From Immersiella caudata (lineage: Eukaryota; Ascomycota; Sordariomycetes; Sordariales; Lasiosphaeriaceae): DNA of 64,000 nt. The number at the start of each line of letters is the position of its first letter. Within the stretch, counting starts at the first letter, position 1. The stretch covers positions 3,472,001-3,536,000 of the forward strand of contig JAULSU010000001.1 of NCBI GenBank assembly GCA_030512335.1, given 5' to 3'. Positions 34,501 to 44,981 of this stretch are shown here, piece after piece. The notes beneath the pieces were generated by a model. It worked only from the letters and a program-made list of their open reading frames with translations, was not told the DNA's origin and ran no database searches. The position numbers and the translations under genes were made by a program.

Positions 34501-35291
34501 TAACTGCGCACTGGTTATCGTTTTGGAGCCTGATGGCCGTCGCACTTGCGCGGCCACGCAACATAAAACCCCAGGACTCGATGCCGCCTTCCGTTTGCCA
34601 GGAGAACAAAGTCCTATTCATCGAGGCTAACCTCGACGACTCAGGCTGCATCAGTCAGGTAGTCCACCACACTAAGACTTTTTCCGTACTGTCTCACGTC
34701 GCACAGCACAAGGTCTGTTCGCGGTGTTCAGGCAGGGGGTGTCGCGCAAGATATGTAATCTCCAACCCCTTTGTGCTATTCAGCTGTCTCTATTCTTGCA
34801 TGTACCAGCGCGGGCGCAGGATATGCGATATTACAACGCCAGGGACGTCTCAGCTCTCCCAGGCCTGCTTCCTTCGCCCCCAACTATCCTCCCCTCCTGG
34901 TCCTCCTCATCGCACCATCCTGACCGCCCCTATTGTCGCCGCTATCGAGTCGTCTTGGGTCACCCAAGGTGACATTCTCAGCCACTTCACGCCAGCCGAG
35001 TTTCGTCTGGTCGTCGCGTTCGTCACCTGCAGCCGCATGCCAAATGAGACCGTCATCTGCAAAGGCGTCCTACTGGTCGCAAGACGCAAAGTGGTCTGCA
35101 TCCCAGGTCCACATTCGAGGTCTGTGGGCTGTCGTCTCCGCGAATGGAAAGCTTCTGGAAATGTTCCCTGCAGGCGCTGGAGCCAGCTCTGCATGGGTGT
35201 TAGCCCGTCCCAAACCACCTCTCGGATCAAGGACGATGGCATCCCCGTAAATTAACCCCATCTGTGCTCCGGAGCAAAAAAGTCGACAAGG
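31520..35291. other. 3.8-kb stretch without a supported gene
   Basis: I read both strands and found only short or random-looking frames. The longest is + 34533-35255, which has no recognisable domain and biased composition. A GCTGCAGAT triplet-type repeat lies near 32247-32268. The region could hold a long leader or upstream promoter for the minus-strand gene ending at 30959, or non-coding RNA. No transposon termini or tRNA were recognised. Confidence 0.4.
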
Positions 35292-37292
35292 CTAGTAGGC
35301 TGTGGGAAGACATCTGGCACCCGTACTATGAGCTCTGTCTCTGTCCCGTGCCCGATCCCTCCACTCGACACGGGCGACTTGGAGATCCCCTGCTCCCGGC
35401 GTTGACGCCATGGTGCTTGCTTTTCTACGGAGCCCCCCAGCCTTGAGCCGTCGTGCTTGTTGGTACGCCCTATCCAGCTCGGTCTCGACCGCGCAGCGAA
35501 TCTTGAGCGCCGCGACGGCGGGCCACACACTCCTTTCGCCCTTCAGGATCCAGTACTCGAGCGTCTCCTTGGTGGGTACTTCCATCAAGCGCACAAAGTC
35601 GCTGGCTGTCACCTCGGGAACCAGAGTCATACTTGCCCCTGGTACGCCCTCATCAACGAGGAACCGCCGGATCCCGGCCGGCAGCAACTGCAAGGTATCC
35701 AGCTGGTGGAGGCGGTGACGAATCTCGAGGCCCATCATGCGCACCAAAAAGGCTGTCACGGACGTCGTTTTGTTGCGCGTCTCCACCAGCGACGGGCCGT
35801 GCATGTCGCTTTGCAGGAAGGGAATGAGATACGGCCGGGCCTGGCTCACAATGAAGTGGTTCACATTGAAGAGCTCGGCAATACGACACAGCGGCGAGTC
35901 CGACTCGGAATAGGAGGCGTGCGTCCAGTGTTTGAAGTCCGCGGTGTTCGCCGGTTTCCAGGGGACAATGTTTCCTTGTGGGTCCTTGCATAATATCCTT
36001 GTTTTCCTGGGGCCGTAGAATGTCGACGAGGACGCGCTCGAGTTGGATGCCACGGCGGCTGTCCAGACAAGCTATGGTCTAGTCAGTACGGACCACTATG
36101 TGCCCGGACGGGTGTCAGATGGACGTACCACATTGGGTGCGGTCAGGTAATTCAGCAGCGTCGGTATGCCACCCTGCCCGGCCGTTGCCACCGTAATATT
36201 CAATACCCTCTTACTCAGTTGGTAGGCCTCCTCGAAAGTTAAGTCGCCCACATTGGCTCTGACACACTCTTCCAGCACCTTGACGTCAAGGAAGTAACCT
36301 TCTCTCCTAAAGCGACGCACTCTACGCATCAGCGCTGCCCATCCACGCCAGAATGCCCTGCTGGCCCCTTTTGTGGCGTTCACAGGCTCCTTTACTTTTC
36401 CCGAGAAGGCAGACAGATCGATGCCGTCTCCTTTTAGGACGCGCGGCAGCTCCTCTTCAGTATGGATCGCCACAAGTGCCGCGATCAAGGCGCCCGTTGC
36501 AGTGCCGGTAATAATGCGTGGGAGCAGCCCCCTGAGAAACAGCGCTTTTACTACGCCCAGATGGCACAGTCCAAAGATAGCTCCTCCCTGAAGAACCAGA
36601 CTGCTGCGACCAAAGGCTTGCCTGGTATCGTGGATGAAGTCGAGTTTGTTCTGTGTCGACATAACTGGCGGTATCATCTCTCCCGACCTCCACCCCCTTA
36701 AATATCCATCCTCTAAACTCTGCAGCGTCTGGTTCGGCACAGACGATGCTATCGCAGCGGCTTCAGCTGCTGACGCCGGGAGCGAGCCTATATCCTCGAT
36801 GGCTTCCGCGACCTGGGTGATGTACTCTTCGATGAGAAACTTGGTACCCGCGAAGCTCCTATTGTAAAGCTTCGGCGCCGTAATATTGCCCAAATTACGC
36901 ACAAGACCGCATCGCAGTAAGTTGACAAGGGCGTTCATATCACCCGTTTCGCGCGCGACTTCGATACTCGCAAGGCGCTCGTTTATGAGACGGTAATCGT
37001 AATGACGGCTCGTCGGATTGTTGCGCCAGAGGTCGAGCCCCAATAGTGTGTCGAGATGCAGCGCCGCCTCCTCCCACTCGTCGAACTCGGTTGTGCTGCG
37101 TAGCGTATCGAGCCAGAGCTCAACGGGGCTGCGCCGGCGGTACCACTCGCGAAATTTCTGTCACGAATTGTCAGGATGCAGTGACACCAAGGATGGATTC
37201 GTGGGAAAGGGGAAGCTGACATTGTGCCAAAACAACACCACATCCGTCACCATGCGGAGGATCGCCGAAAACATGCTCGTCAGCGACCCCAT
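35292..37292 (-). CDS. Patatin-like lipase-family protein (Tgl3/4/5-like) with altered catalytic residues
   Basis: Exons are 37292..37221, 37157..36129 and 36071..35292, giving 626 aa. The N-terminus (MGSLTSMFSAILRMVTDVVLFWHN) is hydrophobic. It is followed by a DUF3336 region (ELWLDTLRSTTEFDEWEEAA; LRCGLVRNLGNI; LYNRSFAGTKFLIEEYI) and the patatin fold (SSLVLQGGAIFGLCHLGVVKALFLRGLLPRIITG). This is the layout of lipid-droplet triacylglycerol lipases. The nucleophile motif GxSxG reads GTATG, with Ala in place of Ser. In the position of the second motif (usually W-x-DGS...DLP) the protein reads WTHASYSESDSP, so the dyad Asp is also not apparent. The following ELFNVNHFIVSQARPYLIPFL is well conserved. 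It may be a non-catalytic member, or use another residue. The 3' end past RRKAS is poorly conserved. Confidence 0.85.
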
Positions 37293-38422
37293 CTTGAAGA
37301 GTTAAAATGCAGCAATTGCAAAGACTTAGGAAGGAATGTAGGTAGCTAGCTGCTGGGCTCAGCTAAGAGCAGCAGCATCGCCCTCCAACAAACAAAGGAG
37401 AAAAGGAAGGTTTATTTTCAAGCAAGCAAGGCGCAAGGAATGAATTGTGCTTCTTCAAAACATGGCGATATCGCCAAGAGAGAGACTGTTAGGGAGAGCG
37501 TGGTGGTCTCGCAAAAGGAAGGGAGCGCACTGCAGGAGGGGGTGCTAAAACAGGGTCAGATGAGCATCGAGGTTTTGTTACATGCGTTGTTCTCTGCGTC
37601 TCCATCCTCGCAAACGCCACCCCTCGCGGGGCGCTTCGGCATGTGAAAGGCTATCCCCAATTCCAGCCCTACTGCGAGGAAGGCATGGACTGGGGCTCGG
37701 GGAATGGCGGCAACCCCGCACTCGGCCCCACCAATCTTGTTGGTGCCCCTGGTCAATTGAGTTCGCTGGACGATCCTGGCGTCCCCCTTACCCATGTCCC
37801 TGGGACGTCAAAGACGTCAGACAACCATCAACACGAAGGGAAAACAGTAGTAATTACTGGGTGACAAAGTTTGGATTCGCGCTACATGTTTTTCAGGGTC
37901 CCCAACTAAATAGAAGAGTTACCGTGAGTAATTACCAGCAGGCGCATCCAGTCTCTCTTTCCATTTTGTCCACCTCCTATGAGTGGTTATGCTTCAGCTC
38001 CTCAAAGGATCTCAGCCCAGAGGCCAGTGTCTTTACAGGAACCGATCTTCTTGGCGATGCTTAGAAACATCACCCTGTAAACAATCCTTATGCCCCCAAA
38101 CGCCTGAATTACGAGGATCAATCCTGAATACCTCCGACGATGCAATTGTACAATCCTCTCCGCGACACGCAATATGCGGGTATCTCTCTAATCCAGCTCA
38201 CGTGCTCGCAATGAAGGCCAAGCGACTGATAAAAGGCCAAGCGTTGCTAATTACACGTTTGAGAAGACGAAGGTTGTACGGTGGCTGTGAGTAACATCGA
38301 ATGCAAAGGGCGAAACGGGTTATCCTCCATGAAAGTAGTTGCTGACATGAGAGGCCTTCGAAATACCGGCGCCAGACACCAAGCTGGAGGAGGCTCTGAT
38401 AGCCAACGTCGACTCGCTTGCC
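37293..38422. other. Intergenic region upstream of the patatin-like gene
   Basis: This 1.13-kb region holds the promoter of the patatin-like gene and the 3' end of the Fun30-type gene. No gene was recognised. Confidence 0.5.
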
Positions 38423-41400
38423 TCAGCGCCTCCTGCGAACCGATTCGTTGGGCGGCGTGGAAATTCCACTACCCTTCAGCAACTCTTCGCGCACAGCCGC
38501 CTCCATCTCGCTCGCTGACATCTCTACCGCCGCCCAGCCGGTGACCTTGTTGGCAAGTTCTAACTTCTTCTGACAGGCCTTGTAAACAAGCTCCTCAATG
38601 GTATTCTTAGAGATCAGGCGGATGATCTCGACGGGCTTCGTCTGACCGAGTCGATGAGCCCGATTTTCCGCTTGGACGTCGTCCTGCGGATTGTCGCTTT
38701 GGTCGAAGATGATGACCTTGTTTGCTGATGTGAGGTTGATACCTGTGCCACCAGAGCCCGTCGTAAGCAGGAACACGGGGATCGAAGGGTCAGAGTTGAA
38801 CTGGTTGATGAGTTCCTGTCTCTCGCTGACATCTGTGTTGCCTTGAAGGGAGAGGTATTCAATGCCCTCGAAGGCAAGAGACTCGCCAAGCAACTCGATA
38901 ACCTTGGCATACCTGGTGAAAACCAGCGCCCTGTCTCCGTTGGCTTGGTACTGGCGAATCAACTTCAACAGTGCCTGAACTTTCGCGCTTTCCATCCAGG
39001 AACCATCAGGGATATCGTACTCCCGGATGCACTTGTAGTCTCTGCACCACAAGTGAATCTCAAAGTCTGACAGCGCCTTGATCTCATTCGTGAGATGGGT
39101 GATGTTGGGCTGTTTGAGCTCAATCTGTGGGACCTTCTTCATCAGTACCTGCGCGATTTTCTCCACCTTTTTATCTGTGAAGAAGCGTCGGAACAGTTGG
39201 GGATGAATAGCCGACTTGCGGAGTTGAATCCACACGTTATTGTTGTCGTTATCCCGACCCGTTTTCTCGACCGCGGTGGTTTGCGAGGAGTCCGCTTTCC
39301 TGAAGCGTCTCTCATAATCGTTGTAAATGGCCGACTGGATTTCGTCCATCTCACAATATACCACCTTGGCCGTTTTCGGCGGAAGGTCCTTCAAGACCTG
39401 CTCCTTTTTTCGCTGCAGGATAAAAGGTTCCAAGATAGACCGCGCTCTCGCAACACGTTCGCCGTACAGAAGAGCACCTTGGGATACCGCTGTCAAAGAG
39501 ACCTTCTGGCTGAACAAGGCCTCCAAGTCGTCGTAATGGTCGCGGAACAGATCAGGTTCGATGAATTGGAGAAGGGAAATCATCTCCATTAGGTTGTTTT
39601 GCACCGGTGTCCCCGAGAGTATGAGCCTCCAAGAGGCAGTGACCCGAATGAGGTCTTTGTACAATTTTGTCTTTGGGTTCTTCATTTTGTGCCCTTCATC
39701 GAAAATGGCGGCATTCGGCGCTAAGCGACGCAAATTGGCGATGTCTTCCTGCCGGGAAACCTGAGTATAGGATGTTAGGACAACATGGTGGCTTGACGGG
39801 TCATCCAGGATGTCGTCGGCAATCTCGTCGCGGACGGCTTGCGATCCTTGATACAGTGTGACGTTCAGCTTTGGCGCAAATCGTTTGAACTCGGCTTTCC
39901 AGTTCGCCAACGTCGATGGTGGTACCACAATGAGATTTGGCCAGGTTTGATTCTTAGCCTGCGCTCGTCCGTTACGCTCCCAATCATCCACAATCGTGCA
40001 GATGAGCGAAATGACCTGGCACGTCTTCCCAAGGCCCATGTCGTCAGCCAAAATAGCGCCGTGATTCTTTTGGTAGAGCAAAAACAGCCAGTTGAGGCCG
40101 TAGATTTGAAAACTTTTCATGGTGCAATGTCCATCCATCAGCTTTGGCTGACCAACGGGCAAGTCGACCAACTTAGTCTCGCCCATGCTTCTCGGCGTCA
40201 GAGGCTTCTCGTCGTCGCTCTTAGCATCGCTTCGAGGCTGGCCTGTGGTATCCATGACCCATCGTGAGGTCGAGCACTTGATTGAGTCCGCCTTGGAGTC
40301 GCATACCGCCATGACGTGATCGATGCCGTCCAGAGCGCGAACATAGGATTTGACAGCGGAAACTATCTCTTCCCCAATGGCAACTCTAGATGACTTCTTT
40401 CGTTGCTTTTTCTGCGATATCGTCACGTTCTTAGCGGCTTCGATATTGCTAAAAGGCTGATGGTCCAGCATCAACCGAGCGCTCTCCTCTTTGACGTTGG
40501 CGATTGCAATCAGCTGGATAGTGTTGCATGTGTTGAGATAGTTCAGCACCCTGTCATTGAATGCCAATTCCTCTGCAAGAACTCCAGGAGAGTCCTCGGA
40601 TTCGGGCGACTGGTCTTTGGCGAATTCATCCACGCTATCGTTAGTGTCGCTCAGAACGATGACTGGTTTCTTTTGGCGCGAGACCACAGCGTCGAGGGTG
40701 GTCTGGACAGGCTTAGCTGGAGACGAGGCAGGCGAAGATTCTCTCTTCCTGCGACCTTGAATAAGCCGTCTCCGAGGGGGTGGCGGCGCCTGCGCTGTCT
40801 TGGATTTCGGCTCGGTGTACTTGAACTTCGCGATGCTGTTCAAAGGCGGAAGCGAATCGGAATCGGAGTCGGAACTCGCCCAATCCATCGTTCTGACATA
40901 TTGCTTGTCTGTTGGGCTTGTCAATGGGCTTCCCACGTTGAAAGGCCTCTTGGAAGCCTGCGTAGATACTAGTGTCAGCTCCAACTGAGAGTGTATGATC
41001 AACTGTGTCAAGCTTACCGGTTCCGCCGCGCAGGGCTTATTCTTTGCCAAGTTGGTAATTGTTTTCGGCTCCTTAGATCGAAACGAAGATGGCTTGATAT
41101 CACCTCTCGAGGGTCTCTCGTCGCCCGATGAGTCCACATTTTTGTACGCCGGAGCGTCGAGCTCATCGTCCGATATCATAATAACGTCGATTGGTCGCTT
41201 GACGCCGCGTTCGACGGCTGGGATTTTTCGCGTGGGCTGTTGTGCCTTCGGCGGCGGCCTAAATGCAGTCCCCGCTGGTGCCATAATGTTTGCCAGACGA
41301 CCACCAATTTGGCGAGCCGACTGGGGCTGGAATGGTGAGGAGGCGGGAACCTCGATAATTGACCGTGGGGACGAAGCGATTGACGCCGCCGCGGGCTTCA

Positions 41401-41569
41401 GCGTCGTCCGATCCACAATTTGGGTGGGCTGTGTGAAATATGGGGACTGCGAGACGACACTGGCCTCGTCGTCGTCTTCGATGCCGTCAGAAAAGTTGGC
41501 ATTTCGCGGACTCTCGAGGATTGTCGCGGATGTACGGCCAGCAAAGGCTGGCGATGAGGGAAAGGCCAT
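38423..41569 (-). CDS. FUN30: SNF2-family chromatin remodeller, Fun30/SMARCAD1 type
   Basis: This is an ATP-dependent nucleosome remodeller of the Fun30 group, which acts in heterochromatin and DNA-end resection. Exons are 41569..41018 and 40957..38423, giving about 1028 aa. The N-terminal ~370 residues are disordered, with acidic SDSDSDS-type stretches. A CUE-like helix block (LNYLNTCNTIQLIAIANVKEE) is near 325. ATPase motifs are ADDMGLGKT (~490), FDEGHKMKN (~604; the DEGH form is typical of Fun30), LSGTPVQNNLMEM and ENRAHRLGQTKPVE (~955). Intron 40958..41017 is 60 nt with no stop. The start is uncertain: I used the first in-frame ATG, but an ATG at 41700 (exon 41700..41660, 44-nt intron, acceptor before 41615) would splice in phase and add about 29 residues. 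Confidence 0.92.
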   Translation of the reverse strand: MAFPSSPAFAGRTSATILESPRNANFSDGIEDDDEASVVSQSPYFTQPTQIVDRTTLKPAAASIASSPRSIIEVPASSPFQPQSARQIGGRLANIMAPAGTAFRPPPKAQQPTRKIPAVERGVKRPIDVIMISDDELDAPAYKNVDSSGDERPSRGDIKPSSFRSKEPKTITNLAKNKPCAAEPVSLTQLIIHSQLELTLVSTQASKRPFNVGSPLTSPTDKQYVRTMDWASSDSDSDSLPPLNSIAKFKYTEPKSKTAQAPPPPRRRLIQGRRKRESSPASSPAKPVQTTLDAVVSRQKKPVIVLSDTNDSVDEFAKDQSPESEDSPGVLAEELAFNDRVLNYLNTCNTIQLIAIANVKEESARLMLDHQPFSNIEAAKNVTISQKKQRKKSSRVAIGEEIVSAVKSYVRALDGIDHVMAVCDSKADSIKCSTSRWVMDTTGQPRSDAKSDDEKPLTPRSMGETKLVDLPVGQPKLMDGHCTMKSFQIYGLNWLFLLYQKNHGAILADDMGLGKTCQVISLICTIVDDWERNGRAQAKNQTWPNLIVVPPSTLANWKAEFKRFAPKLNVTLYQGSQAVRDEIADDILDDPSSHHVVLTSYTQVSRQEDIANLRRLAPNAAIFDEGHKMKNPKTKLYKDLIRVTASWRLILSGTPVQNNLMEMISLLQFIEPDLFRDHYDDLEALFSQKVSLTAVSQGALLYGERVARARSILEPFILQRKKEQVLKDLPPKTAKVVYCEMDEIQSAIYNDYERRFRKADSSQTTAVEKTGRDNDNNNVWIQLRKSAIHPQLFRRFFTDKKVEKIAQVLMKKVPQIELKQPNITHLTNEIKALSDFEIHLWCRDYKCIREYDIPDGSWMESAKVQALLKLIRQYQANGDRALVFTRYAKVIELLGESLAFEGIEYLSLQGNTDVSERQELINQFNSDPSIPVFLLTTGSGGTGINLTSANKVIIFDQSDNPQDDVQAENRAHRLGQTKPVEIIRLISKNTIEELVYKACQKKLELANKVTGWAAVEMSASEMEAAVREELLKGSGISTPPNESVRRRR

Positions 41570-42310
41570 TGTGGAGCGGGATGGCTTGGGGAGGGGGAGG
41601 ATCGTAGGAGCAAGTCTTGGAGGAGAGACGATTGTGCGGGCGCCTTTGGAGATGGTCACCTCGAATCCTTCTCCCTTGCTGCTTGGTGTTTCGAGGTCAT
41701 GAACAAAGTGACGTCCACAGGGTTGAAAGAAAGTGTTGTGTCAAAGCTAAGAAAACGCAAGTAGCAAAAAGCGAAAGAGCAGTGCCGCGCAATTCTTGTG
41801 GGAACACTGCTCTTTGATAGCGCGCCTCCCAAAGAAAGTGACTGGCGGTTGAGGGTGAGGAGGGATGGAAACGATTCACCACTCAAGCCTTATCCGCGCC
41901 CCACACGCGACCGCGGCGATTTTTTGGCGGTGCAACGCGACACGCTTCCACGGTGCCACGTGGGGCGTTGGAGTTCACCAATTAAACTTTTCAATGCTGC
42001 ACGAATTCACCCTGCATAGCAACGGCTTGCAGGAACACAGCTGTTTCTGTCACAGCAAGACCAGAACTTGCTCCTACAATTGGTATTCAACTCCAGACTT
42101 GCAGAACGGCGCAGTGTTCGAAGCAGAACAGCTTCACTAAATTCAAGACTCACCCCAGCCACGTTTTGGGTTGCGCATAACCAATTCAATCAAGCTCCCT
42201 TGTACTGCGTGAGACCGTTGAAGCCACAACGCCGCATACCACTCTCAAAACCGTCCAGACTTCATTGAGCGGCAATCCTCACCTCTCACCCAACTCACGA
42301 TTTGCTCGCG
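41570..42310. other. Divergent intergenic region between FUN30 and VMA21
   Basis: This 741-bp interval between outward-pointing genes should carry both promoters and possibly a short first FUN30 exon (41660-41700). GC-rich CGCGACCGCGGCG lies at about 41906. No other gene was recognised. Confidence 0.5.
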
Positions 42311-42759
42311 ATGGCCACTCGGAGAATCATTTCCCAGGAGAAATCCCTCCTAGAGAAAGATGACTGCATTGGCTCCAGCCCTGCGGCAGGGGAGAAGTCG
42401 AACATCACACCCGCCGTGCCAATGTATGCTATTCCTGTCAGTCCCGTTTGCCCCATGCGCCTCAACTGATCCACACCAGGGCCGTTATCGTGAAGCTCCT
42501 CGCATTTACCTTTGCCATGATTGTAATCCCCATCGGATCGTATTTTGCAACAGTGAACACTCTCTTCAAAGGTACCCACTCATTCACCTGATAGCGGGCA
42601 CTCAGGCCAAGCTGACACCGGATGCCAGGAAACTCAACGTATGCTGGAGCTCTAGCAGCAATCATGGCGAATATGGTCCTCATCGGCTACATCGTAGTAG
42701 CGATGAACGAAGATCAATCTGAGCAGGAAGCAGCGAAGGACACAAAGAAGGACCGGTGA
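42311..42759 (+). CDS. VMA21: V-ATPase assembly factor Vma21
   Basis: Vma21 is an ER membrane chaperone for assembly of the V-ATPase V0 sector. Exons are 42311..42423, 42480..42571 and 42629..42759, giving 111 aa. After a soluble N-terminus come two transmembrane helices: AVIVKLLAFTFAMIVIPIGSYF (first) and YAGALAAIMANMVLIGYIVVAM (second), joined by a short loop (NTLFKGNST). The C-terminus KKDR is a KKxx-type ER retrieval signal, as in the yeast protein. Phases close at AT|G and G|GA. The gene is too small and too split to appear as one frame. Confidence 0.95.
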
Positions 42760-43527
42760 TTCATTGTTCACATATGTGCATTCGTTTCTCTTCCGACCGA
42801 GCGAATAGGCCTGCTATGCTATATGTTTCATGATCCAAAGGCTAGGAAGCTGGCTTTTGCAGGAGCTTCACTATGATGGGATAGGGTGTAGCTTATCACC
42901 GTCAACAACTTCCCTGATAAGCCAATACCAAAGAAATTCAGATATTGCGGAGTTCCGGCCCTGTTGTACCATCTAGTATTTCTTCCAGGCTAGACTATCT
43001 TAGCTGAACATATCCCCGTATCCCCCTCACATATATCTCACGACTCGCATTATATATGCTAATGTCTCGCGAAGAGTATCTGGAGGTGGGCAGACGAAAC
43101 AAAACAAATGTGATTAGTGACGGCCATGTAAGCGACACTCCAAGGCAAGCGAGGCCGACCGCAACGAATCCACATACTCCGCTCATTATTCACTCATTAG
43201 CCCGCATTGGGCCATCTCATCAGACGCCGTCGCAAGTAAAGACCAGTTCATTCCTCCGTGTGCTGCCATTGTATGCCCAAACACAGATTCGCACTATTCT
43301 CAGCTCGAGCTGGAAACAACCACTTAGTTGAACGGGGACCCAGCCTAACCACCTCCTCTCGTCCGGTCCATCAAGACGATGGAGAGCAGGTGGCTCAGCC
43401 CCACCAATAGAAACACCCAACGTTCAAAGCCCCCCACGAAGAATCTGTTCACGCCTCCCGGTATACCGGGATATCGGGTATCGCGAGAACAAAAGCAAAA
43501 CAGCCCAACCAAGATTATTAACACCGC
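42760..43527. other. Convergent intergenic region
   Basis: This is the 3' flank of VMA21 and of the DUF2406 gene. It contains an AT-rich segment around 43010-43060. No gene was recognised. Confidence 0.5.
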
Positions 43528-44981
43528 CTAACCGTGTTTGCTAAAACGGCGAGAAAACCAGCTCTTGCGCTTTTCCGGAGGCGCAGGTCGCTGCTGAACA
43601 TGCTCGGCTGTCGGTTTTCTCGCGATCGGCATCGGCCCTTTCTGCGGAACTGGTGGTGGAGCGCTGCCATAGGTGGGTGAAGCCCCCACGGGACGATACC
43701 CATTCGCTCCTCCGTTCGGACCATTAGGCTGGTAGCCCACGGTGAACGCTGGGGGTTGGTATGTCGAACTTGGGCTGAAGCCAATACCATAGTCGTTCGT
43801 CGGTTGTTGCGGCTTGGGCGGCGCCTGTACTCGCTCAACCGAGCTGTTATCGCTGCTGGTCGGATCGGTCTGGTACCCTGACGGCTCCGCTGCCGAAGAA
43901 CCACTTCCCGAGGCCGATGCCACCGTCTCGTAGGATCTGTGATTGGGGGGGATTGCATATTCGCCATTTCCTTGCTGTCGATATCCCGGAGCGAACGGTG
44001 GCGGTTCTGACGACATCCTAGGATATCCACGCCTTCCCTGATTGTGTGGGGCTGGAGGATACGATCCCCCTGGCCCTTGTTGGTCATAGTAGTTGTCTCG
44101 CTGCCCCGGCCCCCCTTGTCGCAAATCGTGCTGGCTGCTAGAGCCGTCCGGTCGTGACCCGTACATCATGGAAGGCGGCCGGCTGCCATAATAACTATCG
44201 TGGGAAAAGCGACCGCCGCCGCCATCTATTCCAGTAACTGTCAGAGCTGGTCTTGCTTTGTTGCGAAGGAGCTGCCTACTGCCACCAGCATAGTAGCTAT
44301 TCCGTTTGTTTCCCCACGCTACCGACTCGGAATCGGAGCGGAGCATTGACCTTCTGCTGCTGTACTGCCCGTCAATCGCGGCCTCGAAGCTTCGGATCGT
44401 GTCTAGCGGACGTTCCCAACGGCTGCGCGTGGGGTTGGATTTGTCCGGATCGGCTGGCATATGGCATTAGTTCAAAGCTCATGCATTGAGTGAAGCGGGG
44501 CTGGGTACCAATAGGGTTGCCATATGCATCTTTGTGCTGAATACTGCGGAGAGGAGCTAGGGAGGATTTAACGGTCGCGGCAACCTCAGCTACACGGGGC
44601 GATTAGCAACAGACCGAAGGATGAAGAGGGAGAGGAAGCGGACGCACCAGGTTCTGCCTCGTTCATGGCCAGCGTTGGATCCGCCTTGCCGTGCAGTCGC
44701 TTGGCCTCCTTCTCTGCCGACGTTTCGTGAAGATCGGTCTTGTGGGTGCCAGAGCCGTGTGACTTGTCTGACCTGAAGCTGAAGCTCCTAGACTTTCGGG
44801 TCTGCGCAGCAGGCTTCGGCGGTGCGGTCGACGTCTGCTTGGGGGGCAAGTGCTGCGGAGGGATTTGCTGGAACTGCTGCTGATACTGCTGTTGTTGCTG
44901 CTGCTGGTACTGCTGCTGTTGGTATTGGTATTGGTGGGGAGGAGCGGAGGGCGGCGGAGGAAGATCGTTGGAAGTCGCCAT
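43528..44981 (-). CDS. DUF2406-family protein with polyglutamine N-terminus
   Basis: Exons are 44981..44648, 44589..44509 and 44453..43528, giving 446 aa. The N-terminus is Pro/Gln/Tyr-rich with a Q/Y tract (about residues 18-42). KSRSFSFRSDKSHGSG and HETSAEKEAKRLHGKADPTLAMNEAEP follow. The middle exon supplies LAPLRSIQHKDAYGNPI and the third begins ADPDKSNPTRSRWERPLDTIRSFEAAIDG, the core of the fungal DUF2406 domain. The C-terminal 250 residues are disordered and Gly/Pro/Tyr-rich, ending in a basic RKSWFSRRFSKHG. Molecular function is unknown; the family is fungus-specific and often phosphorylated. Splice phases close at G|CT and G|CC. Confidence 0.88.

Noticed and set aside
34533..35255. 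240-codon + strand frame in the 3.8-kb gap
   Set aside because: No domain, signal or conserved motif was visible, composition is Cys/Arg/Ser-rich as in random GC-rich frames, and no plausible flanking exons were found.
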